A stretch of DNA of 64,000 bases, taken from positions 310,001-374,000 of the forward strand of contig NZ_ATVJ01000003.1 of the NCBI RefSeq assembly GCF_000420665.1. The letters run 5' to 3'. Below are positions 44,578-54,002 of the stretch, piece after piece. Origin of the DNA: Ponticaulis koreensis DSM 19734 (lineage in GTDB: Bacteria > Pseudomonadota > Alphaproteobacteria > Caulobacterales > Hyphomonadaceae). The translations under genes were made by a program, and so were the position numbers. The notes beneath the pieces were generated by a model that worked only from the letters and a program-made list of their open reading frames with translations, had not been told where the DNA came from and ran no database searches. Within the stretch, counting starts at the first letter, position 1; the number at the start of each line of letters is the position of its first letter.

Positions 44578-45105
44578 TCAGCGCGCGCCGTCTTCAAAGT
44601 CTGCGAGCGCCCATTCGGCGAACTGGTGCACATTTCCGCCGGTGAAGAAGAAGCCGCCAACGCCCGCGGCGTGCGCTGCCTCTATGTCCGTCTGTTTGTC
44701 GCCGATCAGGAAGCTCTGCTCACGCGCGACCGGGAAGTCGGCCATGGCCGACATCAGCATGCCGGGCTTGGGCTTGCGGTCGAAGCTGTCTTTGCGATAG
44801 CGCGCAATCTCGCCTTCTTCATGGAAGGGGCAATGATAGAACCGGTCTATGTGTGCGCCGGTTTTCGCAAGCTCTGTAGACATATGGTCGTGCAGCACCC
44901 GCATATCGTCTTCAGTGTAATAGCCGCGCGCAATGCCCGATTGGTTTGTTACGACGAACACCCACCAGCCACGATCATTAAAGGCTTTGATGCACTCTCT
45001 GGCGCCTTCAACCCACTCAAAGTCTTCCACGCGAGAGACATAGCCCTTATCGACGTTCAGAACGCCGTCACGGTCTAGAAAGAGGGCAGGGCGAATGCGG
45101 TCCAT
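44578..45105 (-). CDS. gmhB: GmhB-like HAD phosphatase (heptose bisphosphate phosphatase)
   Basis: 175 aa. HAD motif I LFLDRDGVLNVD with Asp11 and Asp13, motif II VVTNQSG, motif III RKPKPGM and motif IV LIGDKQTDIEAA. It is the closest to D-glycero-beta-D-manno-heptose-1,7-bisphosphate 7-phosphatase of lipopolysaccharide core synthesis. The zinc loop is degenerate: E. coli GmhB binds Zn through four ligands in CPHH...CDC, but here the loop reads CPFH...SFD, so only one Cys is retained in that pattern. Could also be a histidinol-phosphate phosphatase. Confidence 0.85.
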   Translation of the reverse strand: MDRIRPALFLDRDGVLNVDKGYVSRVEDFEWVEGARECIKAFNDRGWWVFVVTNQSGIARGYYTEDDMRVLHDHMSTELAKTGAHIDRFYHCPFHEEGEIARYRKDSFDRKPKPGMLMSAMADFPVAREQSFLIGDKQTDIEAAHAAGVGGFFFTGGNVHQFAEWALADFEDGAR

Positions 45106-45141
45106 CAGTGGATCTATGAGCTTTGCAGGTTGAAAGACAAA

Positions 45142-46500
45142 TCAATTTGTCTGCGTGTCGGTGCTTTCCGTATCGCTGCCTTCTGCTTCGGCAGCAGCGT
45201 TAGCTTCAGCGAGTTCGGCGACCTCTTCGGCAGATTTAGGCGTGTCGCCATGCTTCACCTCTTCATCGATGGAGCGGACGACGCCTCTGTTTGCGCGTAC
45301 ACCTTTCATAAACGGGATAAAGGCGAGGGCAGCCAGAATACCGGCCAGGACAAAGTTTGCGCCTTTGAACTGAACAATCGCCTCTGGCTTGGCGAAATAG
45401 CTCAGCGTCTGAGACATGATAAGTGGCCCGATAATGGTCGTGCTTAGCGCCTGCACGCTTGCGAGTGCGCCCTGTAGTTCGCCTTGCGCATTCTTCGGGG
45501 TGACACCAGTCATTAATTGTTGGGTTGCAGGACCAGCTACGCCGCCAAACGCTGAAACTGCGAGGAAGGCATAAGCCATCCATCCGTAAACGGCGCTTGC
45601 GAAAAGGAACATGCTGAAAGTGGTAACGGCGAGGCCAAACAGCGCTGTCCGGACTGGACCTATGCTCTTAGTGAGTCGCCCCGTCAGAAAGCCCTGAACG
45701 AACGCCGAGCCTATGCCGACAAGCGCGAGTGAGAGACCAATCTCGTTAGGCGTCCACTCATACCGGATTTCACCGTGATAGCTCCAGGTCGAGGAGAAGA
45801 CAGAATGGGAAAGGCCGAAAATGCCCACGCCCACAATGAACCAGCTGACTTGTGGAAGTTTGGAGAAGTGTTTGAAAGCCCCGAACGGGTTGGCGCGTCG
45901 CAGCTCGAACGGGCGTCGGTTTTCTTTCAAAAGCGATTCCGGAAGCACCAGCAAACCATAGAGGAAATTGCATGCAGCTATGCCAGCGGCAACGAAGAAT
46001 GGCAGGCGCGTATCAATGTCGCCCAGAACACCGCCAAGGATTGGTCCAAGGACAAAACCGATGCCGAAGGCTGCGCCGATCATGCCAAAGGCTTTGCCGC
46101 GCTCCTCAGGTTCGGTGACGTCTGCGATATAGGAACTCGCCGTCGAATAGGTTGCGCTCGTCAGACCGGCCAGGGCGCGGCCTATGAATAGAACCAGTAA
46201 GGAGTGCGCAAAGCCCATAATGATGAAGTCGATACAGAGACCGGCTATCGAAATAATCAGAACGGGGCGTCTGCCGAACTTGTCTGACAGATTGCCTATG
46301 ATCGGCATGGACAGGAAATTCACCACGCCGAAGGTCGCCATAAGCAGCCCGCCAACCAGAACGGTATCCTCACCCGGCTTGCCGGTGATTTCTTCCAGAT
46401 ATGCAGGCATGACCGGAATGAACAAACCGAAAGCCAGCATGTCCAGCGCGACGCAAACGATCACAAAGAGGAAGGCGTTTTTGCCGTGCTTCTCGTTCAA
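45142..46500 (-). CDS. MFS exporter, TetA/TCR-like (DHA1 family)
   Basis: 452 aa with twelve membrane helices. Motif [15 protein letters not shown] lies in the first cytoplasmic loop, motif C-like [19 protein letters not shown] after helix 5. The pattern matches drug:H+ antiporter 1 transporters of the TCR/Tet38 type. The C-terminus adds about 45 acidic residues ([22 protein letters not shown]). Likely an exporter of hydrophobic compounds; substrate unknown. No TetR-like regulator is next to it. Confidence 0.9.
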   Translation of the reverse strand: MNEKHGKNAFLFVIVCVALDMLAFGLFIPVMPAYLEEITGKPGEDTVLVGGLLMATFGVVNFLSMPIIGNLSDKFGRRPVLIISIAGLCIDFIIMGFAHSLLVLFIGRALAGLTSATYSTASSYIADVTEPEERGKAFGMIGAAFGIGFVLGPILGGVLGDIDTRLPFFVAAGIAACNFLYGLLVLPESLLKENRRPFELRRANPFGAFKHFSKLPQVSWFIVGVGIFGLSHSVFSSTWSYHGEIRYEWTPNEIGLSLALVGIGSAFVQGFLTGRLTKSIGPVRTALFGLAVTTFSMFLFASAVYGWMAYAFLAVSAFGGVAGPATQQLMTGVTPKNAQGELQGALASVQALSTTIIGPLIMSQTLSYFAKPEAIVQFKGANFVLAGILAALAFIPFMKGVRANRGVVRSIDEEVKHGDTPKSAEEVAELAEANAAAEAEGSDTESTDTQTN

Positions 46501-46692
46501 TTGAATTGTCCCTCAACGCGTTCAAAGACCCTGACGTTGGCAATAGGACGTTTCAATTTGGAAGTCGATAGACGTTCTGGCGCAGGGGGCATGAGTCTCC
46601 ACTATGCTGAAATTTTATCGTTAAAAGAGAAAAGGACGGGTGCAACTCGATCTGACTCATTATAGGTTCTTCTGAATTGGATCGGTGGGACG

Positions 46693-48420
46693 ATGGGACG
46701 TATTGAACAGAGTGAGATGAAATCGCTCCGCGGGAAGATTCGCGACGGGGCGTTCATTTCGGCGCTAGAGCTTTGCCAGAAGCTTCTGCAGCACGATCAG
46801 AACAATCCCTATCTATGGCTCGCGTGCTCTGAAGTTCTCGAAAACCTTGAACGCTTTGATGATGCGCTGGACAGTCTAAGCAGAGCCAAGCGTCTGAATG
46901 GTGATGCGGTGACTGTCACGGATCGGGAAATCCTGCTGGCCCGGGCGATGAAGGATGATGCCGCTGAGTTAGCTGCGCTCATTCGCAAGGGCTTTCTCAG
47001 CGATCAGCCAAACCTGAAGCACTGGTATTGGATGCGGGTATCCACACTGGCTTGGCGGACCGGAGAGAGGCCCATTGCGCTGAAAGCGCTATCTGAAGCG
47101 TTTGCACGTTATCATGCGTGTGAGGAGAGCCGACACGAAGGCAAGCAGGCTGTTCTGAATGTCCAGCCTTCTCTGCTCGCCGAATTGCTGCCTTCGGTTG
47201 CGCGGCAGTATCACGACTGCGCGTTCCTTTATGAAACTCTCTTCTATGCGCGAATGCTGGAAGGTCAGTCCAGCCTCGCGATAAATGCGTTTCTGGAGGC
47301 GAGAAAAATTGCGCCTGAAAACCGGCTTTCAAAGCCGTTCCTGGAGCGGTTTAAGCGGGAGGAGATAGATTGGGACGTGTTCGAGATACTTGCACTTGAT
47401 TACGTCACCGAGGGCACTGCGTGTGCGGAATTGATCTGGTTGCTTGTCTGGTATCGTCAGTACTCAGGAAGAGTTCCTGACGCTGTTGCGCTCTTAAAGG
47501 ACAATATTGATCTGTTACGATCAGAGCCTTTGCCGTTATTTATGGCAGCGCTAGATTTTGCGTCCTCTGCGGGTATTAGTCTTAAACAGACCAAAAACGA
47601 AAAAATCTCTCCCATGGCTGCGTTCCAGAGGGCGGTAAACGAGGACCGGTGGCATGATGCGATCGCGTACACTGACAACGAAGATCTGAAGTCCTTCGTG
47701 CGACAGGCCTTGCCATTGCTGGATTCAGGTAAAGCGCGGCTCAGTCATCCGGCGTTGGAGGAGGAAGTGATCGTCTCCGGCCCGGAGCGGCCTAATGGCA
47801 TTGTATTTATCTTCACAGGCCTGGCCGATGCGCTGATAGTACCCATCAACCTGATTGATGTCTTCCTCGCCGAATTAGGACTGACAGCTGTATATTGCCG
47901 AGACTTCCAGCGTATGATTGGCTGCAACGGCATTAAATCGCTGGGAAACGACTTCGATGAGACAATTGACGGCTTCAAGTCACTCATCGCGCAATACGGT
48001 GAGAACAAGCCAGTCTTCACCATGGGGAATTCTGCAGGCGGCTATCTGGCAGGGATTTACGGAGCGAAGATCGGCGCCAAGGCGTCTTTGCTCTTTTCGC
48101 CCGTATATTCAGTGGATGCCGAAGAACTTCTTGACCGGTTTCAGGATAAGCGCGCGCGTGTCGTCATTCGCCGTATCAATAAATCATGCGATCTGAGCCG
48201 ACTTCGGATGTCGGATGCCATGGAGGAAATGGGTGACAGCCCTGTCACCGCGTATGTGCCGACGGGCGATAACGAAGATGCTCGCCACGCGCAGGGGTTT
48301 GCCAGTCATTCGAACGTAACGATCCACGAGCTCGACAATTTTACAGGTCACGGGGCAATCACTCGCGCGGCAGGGCAGCGGGGCTTTCTGAACATCGTGA
48401 AAGACGCTTACGGCCTGTAA
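46693..48420 (+). CDS. TPR-containing protein with C-terminal alpha/beta-hydrolase-like domain
   Basis: 575 aa. Residues 1-~290 show several TPR-like helix pairs (FISALELCQKLLQHDQNNPYLWLACSEVLENLERFDDALDSL; SSLAINAFLEARKIAPEN). Residues ~350-575 look like an alpha/beta-hydrolase: central strand NGIVFIFTGLAD, nucleophile elbow GNSAGGY with Ser447, LLFSPVYS, VTAYVPTGDNEDARHA with a possible Asp, and HGAI with His553. Ser, Asp and His positions are in correct order for a triad. The pairing of TPRs with a hydrolase domain is uncommon. No family name can be given. Start at 46693 has GGTGGGA upstream. Confidence 0.7.
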   Translation: MGRIEQSEMKSLRGKIRDGAFISALELCQKLLQHDQNNPYLWLACSEVLENLERFDDALDSLSRAKRLNGDAVTVTDREILLARAMKDDAAELAALIRKGFLSDQPNLKHWYWMRVSTLAWRTGERPIALKALSEAFARYHACEESRHEGKQAVLNVQPSLLAELLPSVARQYHDCAFLYETLFYARMLEGQSSLAINAFLEARKIAPENRLSKPFLERFKREEIDWDVFEILALDYVTEGTACAELIWLLVWYRQYSGRVPDAVALLKDNIDLLRSEPLPLFMAALDFASSAGISLKQTKNEKISPMAAFQRAVNEDRWHDAIAYTDNEDLKSFVRQALPLLDSGKARLSHPALEEEVIVSGPERPNGIVFIFTGLADALIVPINLIDVFLAELGLTAVYCRDFQRMIGCNGIKSLGNDFDETIDGFKSLIAQYGENKPVFTMGNSAGGYLAGIYGAKIGAKASLLFSPVYSVDAEELLDRFQDKRARVVIRRINKSCDLSRLRMSDAMEEMGDSPVTAYVPTGDNEDARHAQGFASHSNVTIHELDNFTGHGAITRAAGQRGFLNIVKDAYGL

Positions 48421-48426
48421 GCGTCT
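48402..48426. terminator. Perfect hairpin across the end of the TPR-hydrolase gene
   Basis: AGACGCTTAC and GTAAGCGTCT pair perfectly (10 bases) around a GGCCT loop; the right arm contains the TAA stop. There is no U-tract, so it is a likely but unproved bidirectional terminator between convergent genes. Confidence 0.55.
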
Positions 48427-48435
48427 CATAACGTC

Positions 48436-49617
48436 CTAGCGAGATAGCTCTTTCATTGCGTCTTCGAGACCAGCCAGCGTCATCTGGAACATGCGGTGCT
48501 GTCCGATGAGTTCGCCGATCAGTTTTACGGACGCAGTGTACTGCCAGGAGCCTTCCGGAGACGGGTTCAGCCAGACAAGGTCCGGGAATTGCTGCACAAG
48601 GCGCTGTAGCCAGACGCCGCCTGCTTCTTCGTTCCAATGCTCTACCGAGCCACCCGGATAGGTGATCTCATACGGGCTCATCGTCGCGTCGCCCACAATC
48701 ATCACTTTGTAGTCGGATGAGAACTTGTGAAGCACATCCCATGTCGGGATTTTGTTGTTGTGACGGCGACGATTGTCCTTCCACAGGCCCTCATAAATGC
48801 AATTGTGGAAGTAATAATATTCAAGGTTCTTGAACTCCGACCGCGCTGCGGAAAACAGCTCCTCACACACCCGGATGTGCGGGTCCATCGAGCCGCCGAC
48901 ATCGAGGAACAGAAGCAGGTTTACTGAGTTGCGGCGCTCCGGTCGCATGACGAGGTCCAGATAGCCTTGTTTCGCGGTCGCGCGAATTGTGTTGTCGAGG
49001 TCGAGCTCGTCCGGTGCGCCTGTGCGGGCCCACTTACGCAGGCGACGCATCGCAACCTTGATGTTGCGCGTGCCGATCTCAACGGAGTCGTCGAGGTTTT
49101 TGTATTCGCGCTTATCCCACACTTTTACGGCCTTGCGGTGGCGGGATTTGTTCTGCCCGATACGGACACCTTCAGGGTTATAGCCGTTTGCGCCGAATGG
49201 GGAGGTGCCGCCAGTACCAATCCACTTATTGCCGCCTTCATGGCGTTTCTTCTGCTCTTCCAGACGCTCTTTCAGCGTGTCCATAAGCTTTTCCCAGCCG
49301 CCGAGAGATTCGATTTTCTCCATCTCTTCAGGCGTCAGGAATTTCTCAGACAGTTTGCGCAGCCATTCTTCCGGAAGGTCCTGCACATCCACTGCGTCAC
49401 CCATGGATTCGATGCCTTTGAAGGTTTCTCCGAAGACTTTGTCGAACTTGTCGATATTGCGCTCATCCTTCACCAGCGCTGTGCGCGACAGATAGTAGAA
49501 CTGCTCGACTTCCATATCGATAACGCCCTTATCCATGGCATCCATAAGAGCCAGATATTCTTTGAGCGTGACCGGAACTTTGGCGTCCCGCAATTTGGTG
49601 AAGAACTTCAGAAACAT
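48436..49617 (-). CDS. CoxE-like VWA domain protein
   Basis: 393 aa. N-terminal helical part (KFFTKLRDAKVPVTLKEYLALMDAM), middle charged linker (KRHEGGNKWIGTGGTSPFGANGYNPEG), then a von Willebrand factor A domain with MIDAS-like DVGGSMDPHI and a later metal-site-type GDATMSP. The canonical DxSxS is here DVGGS, with the second Ser replaced by Gly. CoxE-type proteins usually work with a MoxR-type AAA+ ATPase as a metal or protein-maturation pair; no such gene is in the window. Solitary on the minus strand. Confidence 0.9.
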   Translation of the reverse strand: MFLKFFTKLRDAKVPVTLKEYLALMDAMDKGVIDMEVEQFYYLSRTALVKDERNIDKFDKVFGETFKGIESMGDAVDVQDLPEEWLRKLSEKFLTPEEMEKIESLGGWEKLMDTLKERLEEQKKRHEGGNKWIGTGGTSPFGANGYNPEGVRIGQNKSRHRKAVKVWDKREYKNLDDSVEIGTRNIKVAMRRLRKWARTGAPDELDLDNTIRATAKQGYLDLVMRPERRNSVNLLLFLDVGGSMDPHIRVCEELFSAARSEFKNLEYYYFHNCIYEGLWKDNRRRHNNKIPTWDVLHKFSSDYKVMIVGDATMSPYEITYPGGSVEHWNEEAGGVWLQRLVQQFPDLVWLNPSPEGSWQYTASVKLIGELIGQHRMFQMTLAGLEDAMKELSR

Positions 49618-49749
49618 TGTGCGCTTTCTCCCATTACTCTGAACCTAGCGCGATGTGGTGCGTCTGTCCAAGAGAGAAGCGCGAATTCGGCGGGTATTAC
49701 GGCTTCTGGGGGCCAGACTTTCCTAACCAATCGGTGCTATAATTGAGTC

Positions 49750-50454
49750 ATGACCTCAAATACTTCTGCCACCGAACCCGTTCAGGGCTCCAAGGAAATT
49801 GGAGCGATCGCTCACCTTTACCGTGCGGAAGCCTACCGATCGACAATCTGGCGCCAGCGACTTGATATGACGACTAACTGGGCCGTTGTGACGACAGGCA
49901 TTGCCTTGTCGCTGACGTTTTCCAGTGCGGATGCTTCGGCTTTGCCGCTTGTGCTCGTTGGATTGCTGGTTGCGATGTTCCTTCATCTGGAAGCGCGCCG
50001 GTACCGGTATTTCGACGTTTTTCGCTTCCGCGCCCGCATTCTGGAAATCGGCTTTTACGTACCGATCCTTCGCGGGCAGGCAGCAACAATCCCGCAGGAT
50101 AAAGGCAATCCATTATCTGAGGATTATATTCGTCCGCGGTTCAGAACCTCTTACCTGCGAGCGGTCGGTAAGCGCTTGCGCCGGAACTATTCCTTCATCT
50201 TCATCATCCAGCTCATGGCGTATTTTGGGAAGCTGGAAATCCATCCGACCGATCTGGAATCCTACGAGCAGTTGATCGAAAGAGCTGCCATCGGGCCGAT
50301 CGATGGCCATATTGCGCTCGCTTGTGGCGCGGTCTTTCATCTGGGGTGGGTGCTGATTGCGATCTACACGCTGTTTCAGGAACGCGCGGACAAGTCTGAA
50401 ACCAAGGATGTTCTCGATTGGGATGAAGTGCCGGATGACCATCCGCCGATCTGA
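49750..50454 (+). CDS. DUF2270 membrane protein
   Basis: 234 aa. Conserved DUF2270 start GSKEIGAIAHLYRAEAYRSTIWRQRLDMTTNWAVVTTGIALSLTF, a second membrane segment LPLVLVGLLVAMFLHLEARRYRYFDVFRFRARILE, and a C-terminal membrane segment HIALACGAVFHLGWVLIAIYTL. Family of unknown function. Ends 13 bases before a convergent gene. Confidence 0.9.
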   Translation: MTSNTSATEPVQGSKEIGAIAHLYRAEAYRSTIWRQRLDMTTNWAVVTTGIALSLTFSSADASALPLVLVGLLVAMFLHLEARRYRYFDVFRFRARILEIGFYVPILRGQAATIPQDKGNPLSEDYIRPRFRTSYLRAVGKRLRRNYSFIFIIQLMAYFGKLEIHPTDLESYEQLIERAAIGPIDGHIALACGAVFHLGWVLIAIYTLFQERADKSETKDVLDWDEVPDDHPPI

Positions 50455-50467
50455 CCTGTAAAACGGC

Positions 50468-50761
50468 CTATTTCTTCAGTGCGTCCATCAGTTTGTCGAT
50501 GATATCGACAGCCTTGTCGCGGTCGATTACGTCGACCCATAGCTCATCGCCTTCGACCTGCAGCGCGATTGCGCCGGATTTCTCAATCTCGCGAAGGATT
50601 GAAGCAGTTCGCCCATCCAGACCGCTGGCCATCATTGGCTCGAGTGCCTTGTCTGTTTCTTCCAGAATGCGCAGCAACGCATCCATGTGAGGCGCCGGCG
50701 CGACGGTCTGTATTGCAGGGTTAGCTGCGTCTTCAGATTTCTTCGGCGTCGGGAAGGTCAT
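50468..50761 (-). CDS. Hypothetical protein, 97 aa
   Basis: Starts MTFPTPKKSEDAANP. The body is a mix of helices (MDALLRILEETDKALEPM, REIEKSGAIALQVEGDELWVDVIDRDKAVDIIDKLMDALKK) without membrane segments. It is followed by a convergent gene only 13 bases away. No recognised family; probably soluble. Confidence 0.65.
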   Translation of the reverse strand: MTFPTPKKSEDAANPAIQTVAPAPHMDALLRILEETDKALEPMMASGLDGRTASILREIEKSGAIALQVEGDELWVDVIDRDKAVDIIDKLMDALKK

Positions 50762-50787
50762 TCTACATACTCAGATTTGGCAGGTGT

Positions 50788-50815
50788 CACATTCCGAGTG
50801 TTGGCAGGGAATGTG
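50788..50815. promoter_or_regulatory. Inverted repeat before the DUF4197 gene
   Basis: CACATTCC and GGAATGTG are perfect inverted copies with a 12-base spacer, between two divergent genes. Could be an operator or the end of a hairpin. Confidence 0.35.
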
Positions 50816-50955
50816 GAGAGTTCATGGCATAGAGCGCCCGAAACTGCATCCTGCCCAGATAAGCATGTATCTGACGTAAACGCATCAGCTGTATATGCTG
50901 ATTGACGATTCACAGGGTTTCACATCTGTTGGAGGCAGATTGCGGGAGAGAGATC

Positions 50956-51696
50956 ATGAAAAAAGCCGTCATTTTGAGCCTGTTCGTTCTGACAGCGCCG
51001 GCTGCGTCTGCACAGTCCTTCGGGGACTTTCTGCGTGGGGTGCTCGGCAATGAGACCGAAGAAGAAACGACCAGCCAGACAAGCAATTTCAATATCAGTG
51101 CGTCGGATGCTGATGCCGGATTGCGTCAGGCGCTGACGATTGGCGCGCAGGCAGTAGGCCAGCAGCTTTCGCAGTACAATGGCTATTTCGGTGATGGAGA
51201 CATTCGTATTCCGCTGCCGGGGCGACTGGGTGAACTTCAATCCCAGCTTTCAAGGCTTGGGTTATCTGGCCCGTTGGATGATTTGCAGGAGCGCATGAAC
51301 CATGCGGCAGAGGACGCAGCCCCTTATGCGGCTGATCTCGTGGTTGATGCAGTCAGCTCTATCACAATGGGCGACGCTCTCGAGATTTTGAACGGGGGCG
51401 ATACCGCCGCAACAAATTATCTGCGTGGGCGCACCGAGGCAGACCTTATAGTGCTGGTTGAGCCATATATGCGTTCGGCGCTCGAAGATTCAGGCGCGTT
51501 GACTATGGTAGACTCAGTTGCAGGTCGTTATGGCTTGCAGAGTCTCAGTGGTGATCTCCGCGACCAGTTAATTGACCATGCCGTCGAGCGAGGACTTGAC
51601 GGATTGTTCTTTTATCTTGCCAAGGAAGAGCAGGAGATACGGAGCAATCCGGTCAAACGGTCTACCGACCTGCTGAGGCGGGTCTTCGGGGGTTAG
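50956..51696 (+). CDS. DUF4197 secreted protein
   Basis: 246 aa. Signal peptide ending SASA-QSFGD, then a helical DUF4197 domain with AGLRQALTIGAQAVGQQLSQYNGYFGDGDIRIPLPGRL, TMGDALEILNGGDTAATNYLRGRTEADLI and EALDGLFFYLAKEEQEIRSNP. The family is a periplasmic, mostly helical module of unknown function, common in proteobacteria. ATG at 50956 has GGGAGAGAGA upstream. Confidence 0.88.
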   Translation: MKKAVILSLFVLTAPAASAQSFGDFLRGVLGNETEEETTSQTSNFNISASDADAGLRQALTIGAQAVGQQLSQYNGYFGDGDIRIPLPGRLGELQSQLSRLGLSGPLDDLQERMNHAAEDAAPYAADLVVDAVSSITMGDALEILNGGDTAATNYLRGRTEADLIVLVEPYMRSALEDSGALTMVDSVAGRYGLQSLSGDLRDQLIDHAVERGLDGLFFYLAKEEQEIRSNPVKRSTDLLRRVFGG

Positions 51697-51702
51697 GAAA
51701 GT

Positions 51703-52653
51703 ATGCGGCGGTTTCATGTGAAGCTGGACGATGGAAGTCTTGCGGGCATTGCCTTTGGCGATCCGACGCGGTCCGTAGACAGCCTGCTCATCCACGCGAA
51801 CGGCTTTAATGCCATGACATATCAGTCCATTCTCGCGCCGCTTGGGCTTCGTGCTCACGTGGCAGCGTTGGACTTGCGTGGGCATGGCCGCTCGACTGCG
51901 GAGGCAAATCCTCAAAAGCATATCGGCTGGAACATTTACCGTGACGATGTCATCGCCGCACTTGAGGAGCTCGCTCCGGAAGGAACGGTGCTCGCAGGAC
52001 ATTCAATGGGTGCGACGACCGCGATGCTTGTGGCCGGAAAGCGCCCTGACCTGGTGACCGGTCTTGTGCTTGTTGATCCTGTTCTTATGGCTCCGTCCTT
52101 TTACCGTCATATGCATCTGCCGTTCGTGCCATATCTCGGCAAGCGCGGATCGCCGATGTCCAAACAGGCAGTCAAACGCCGCAACGCGTTCGATAGCCAG
52201 GAACATGCCATCGAATCGCTGACGGGGCGGGGCGCTTTCAAATCCTGGCGCGAACCCTTCCTCGTGGATTATGTCACTGATGGCGTGAAACGTTCACAAG
52301 ACGGCGATCATTGGGAACTCTCCTGTGCGCCACAATGGGAAGCGGCGAATTTTGGCGCACACAGATACCGCCCGTGGGCGGCGGTCGAAGAGATTAAAGC
52401 GCCTATTGTTTTGATTCGCGCGGAGAAAGGCTCCACCATGCCGAAGCCATCTTTGCACCGGTTTATGAAAGCTCAGCCCTATACGGTGGTTTTGCAGCCT
52501 TCAGGTACCACTCACTTTTTGCCGATGGAACGGCCATACGTGGTTCGCGATGCCATTTCTGAATATCTCGCGCGCTTCGTCGAAGGCTTCGAAGTTGGTG
52601 ACGAGGGACGCGTACAGAGGAACCTCGGATCTCACATTGGTGAGAAGGATTAG
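51703..52653 (+). CDS. Alpha/beta hydrolase
   Basis: 316 aa. Oxyanion region HANGFNAMTYQSIL, nucleophile Ser101 in AGHSMGATTAM, RAEKGS and a C-terminal His in GTTHFLPMERP. The catalytic triad is complete. Substrates of this broad family are esters, amides or haloalkanes and cannot be assigned. Starts 6 bases after the DUF4197 stop, so the two form a transcription unit. Confidence 0.9.
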   Translation: MRRFHVKLDDGSLAGIAFGDPTRSVDSLLIHANGFNAMTYQSILAPLGLRAHVAALDLRGHGRSTAEANPQKHIGWNIYRDDVIAALEELAPEGTVLAGHSMGATTAMLVAGKRPDLVTGLVLVDPVLMAPSFYRHMHLPFVPYLGKRGSPMSKQAVKRRNAFDSQEHAIESLTGRGAFKSWREPFLVDYVTDGVKRSQDGDHWELSCAPQWEAANFGAHRYRPWAAVEEIKAPIVLIRAEKGSTMPKPSLHRFMKAQPYTVVLQPSGTTHFLPMERPYVVRDAISEYLARFVEGFEVGDEGRVQRNLGSHIGEKD

Positions 52654-52658
52654 TCCGA

Positions 52659-52677
52659 TCACACACTTGTGGTGTGA
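52659..52677 (+). terminator. Weak hairpin after the hydrolase gene
   Basis: TCACAC/GTGTGA with a seven-base loop, followed by a short T-run (TTTT). It is weak but lies just after the gene. Confidence 0.4.
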
Positions 52678-52786
52678 CATTTTCAGCTCATGCTGCAACT
52701 GCGAGGTCTTTGTGGCGTTGCCAGAAAATCCTTAAAAAACAAAGAAATCTTAACTTCGAGTAGTGGCGCTACAGTCAAGTACGTTC

Positions 52787-52802
52787 GGCAGTAAATACTG
52801 CC
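52787..52802. promoter_or_regulatory. Palindromic site upstream of the transhydrogenase operon
   Basis: GGCAGTA and TACTGCC are perfect inverted copies with AA between them, 74 bases before the pntAA start. An operator or a 5' hairpin is possible. Confidence 0.45.
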
Positions 52803-52876
52803 TTTAGAAAAATTTTCTTGCGTTGCACAACCGATCTGTTGTCTTTTCGGGCAAAAATAATCTCGAAGTGGGTATT

Positions 52877-53998
52877 ATGAAAATTGTTGTTCTAAAAGAG
52901 CGTAGCTCTGCAGAGAGCCGCGTTGCAGCCGTTCCCGAAACGGTCAAGAAGCTGACGGGAGCCGGGCATACGATCATTATCGAGCCGGGCGCGGGTCTCG
53001 TTGCGGGTTTTCCTGATGCGGCCTACGAAGAAGCTGGTGCGCAGATTTCCGATAAGGAACTGGGCAATGCTGATCTGGTCATGGGCGTGCGCCGTCCACC
53101 TGCAGAGGTTCTCTCTCAGGTGAAAGAAGGCGCAGGCGTGATTGGCCTTCTGGAGCCGCACTCCATAAAAGACAGCCTTGGCGACTTCAACGCACGTAAA
53201 CTCCTGGCCCTGTCGATGGAATACACGCCGCGTATCACACGCGCTCAGTCTATGGATGCTCTGTCATCCCAGTCCAACCTTGCGGGCTATCGCGCCGTGA
53301 TCGAGGGCGCTGCTCTCTATGGCCGCGCCATGCCAATGATGATGACCGCAGCGGGTACAGTTGCGCCAGCTAAAGTCTTTGTGATGGGCGCGGGCGTTGC
53401 GGGTCTTCAGGCTATCGCGACAGCGCGTCGTCTCGGGGCAATTGTTACAGCGACTGACGTACGTCCGGCTGCAAAAGAGCAGGTCGCGTCTCTCGGCGGT
53501 AAATTCATCGCGGTAGAGGACGAAGAGTTCAAAGCAGCGGAAACTGCGGGCGGTTACGCCAAGCAGATGTCTGAAGAGTATCAGAAAAAACAAGCTGAAC
53601 TTACGGCAAGCCATATCGCCAAGCAGGACATTGTCATCACGACAGCGCTTATTCCTGGCCGTCCGGCGCCAACGCTCATCTCTGAAGAGATGGTCGCGAA
53701 CATGAAACCGGGTGCTGTTATCGTTGATATGGCTGTGGCGATGGGCGGCAACTGCCCGCTCTCCAAGCCTGACGAAGTCGTCAATGTGAACGGCGTTAAG
53801 GTTGCAGGTTTCTCTAACCTGCCAGCCCGTCTCGCAGCGGACTCATCTTCGCTTCTGGCGAAAAATCTCGTTTCATTCCTGCCGCTCATCACTGGTGAGA
53901 ACGGCGAATTTGCTCCTAAATTCGACGATGAAATCGTTGCGGCCATGACACTGACCCGCGACGGCGAAACCGTCCATGCAACACTCAAGGAGGGTTGA
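52877..53998 (+). CDS. pntAA: NAD(P) transhydrogenase alpha subunit, soluble NAD(H)-binding domain
   Basis: 373 aa. Domain I of the proton-pumping transhydrogenase: [24 protein letters not shown] contains the RQD-loop region, [31 protein letters not shown] is the nucleotide-binding Rossmann motif. It transfers hydride from NADH to NADP+ in the cytosol. Encoded separately from the membrane part, as in Rhodospirillum. ATG at 52877; the frame is open 18 codons upstream. Confidence 0.95.
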   Translation: MKIVVLKERSSAESRVAAVPETVKKLTGAGHTIIIEPGAGLVAGFPDAAYEEAGAQISDKELGNADLVMGVRRPPAEVLSQVKEGAGVIGLLEPHSIKDSLGDFNARKLLALSMEYTPRITRAQSMDALSSQSNLAGYRAVIEGAALYGRAMPMMMTAAGTVAPAKVFVMGAGVAGLQAIATARRLGAIVTATDVRPAAKEQVASLGGKFIAVEDEEFKAAETAGGYAKQMSEEYQKKQAELTASHIAKQDIVITTALIPGRPAPTLISEEMVANMKPGAVIVDMAVAMGGNCPLSKPDEVVNVNGVKVAGFSNLPARLAADSSSLLAKNLVSFLPLITGENGEFAPKFDDEIVAAMTLTRDGETVHATLKEG

Positions 53999-54002
53999 TC
54001 AC

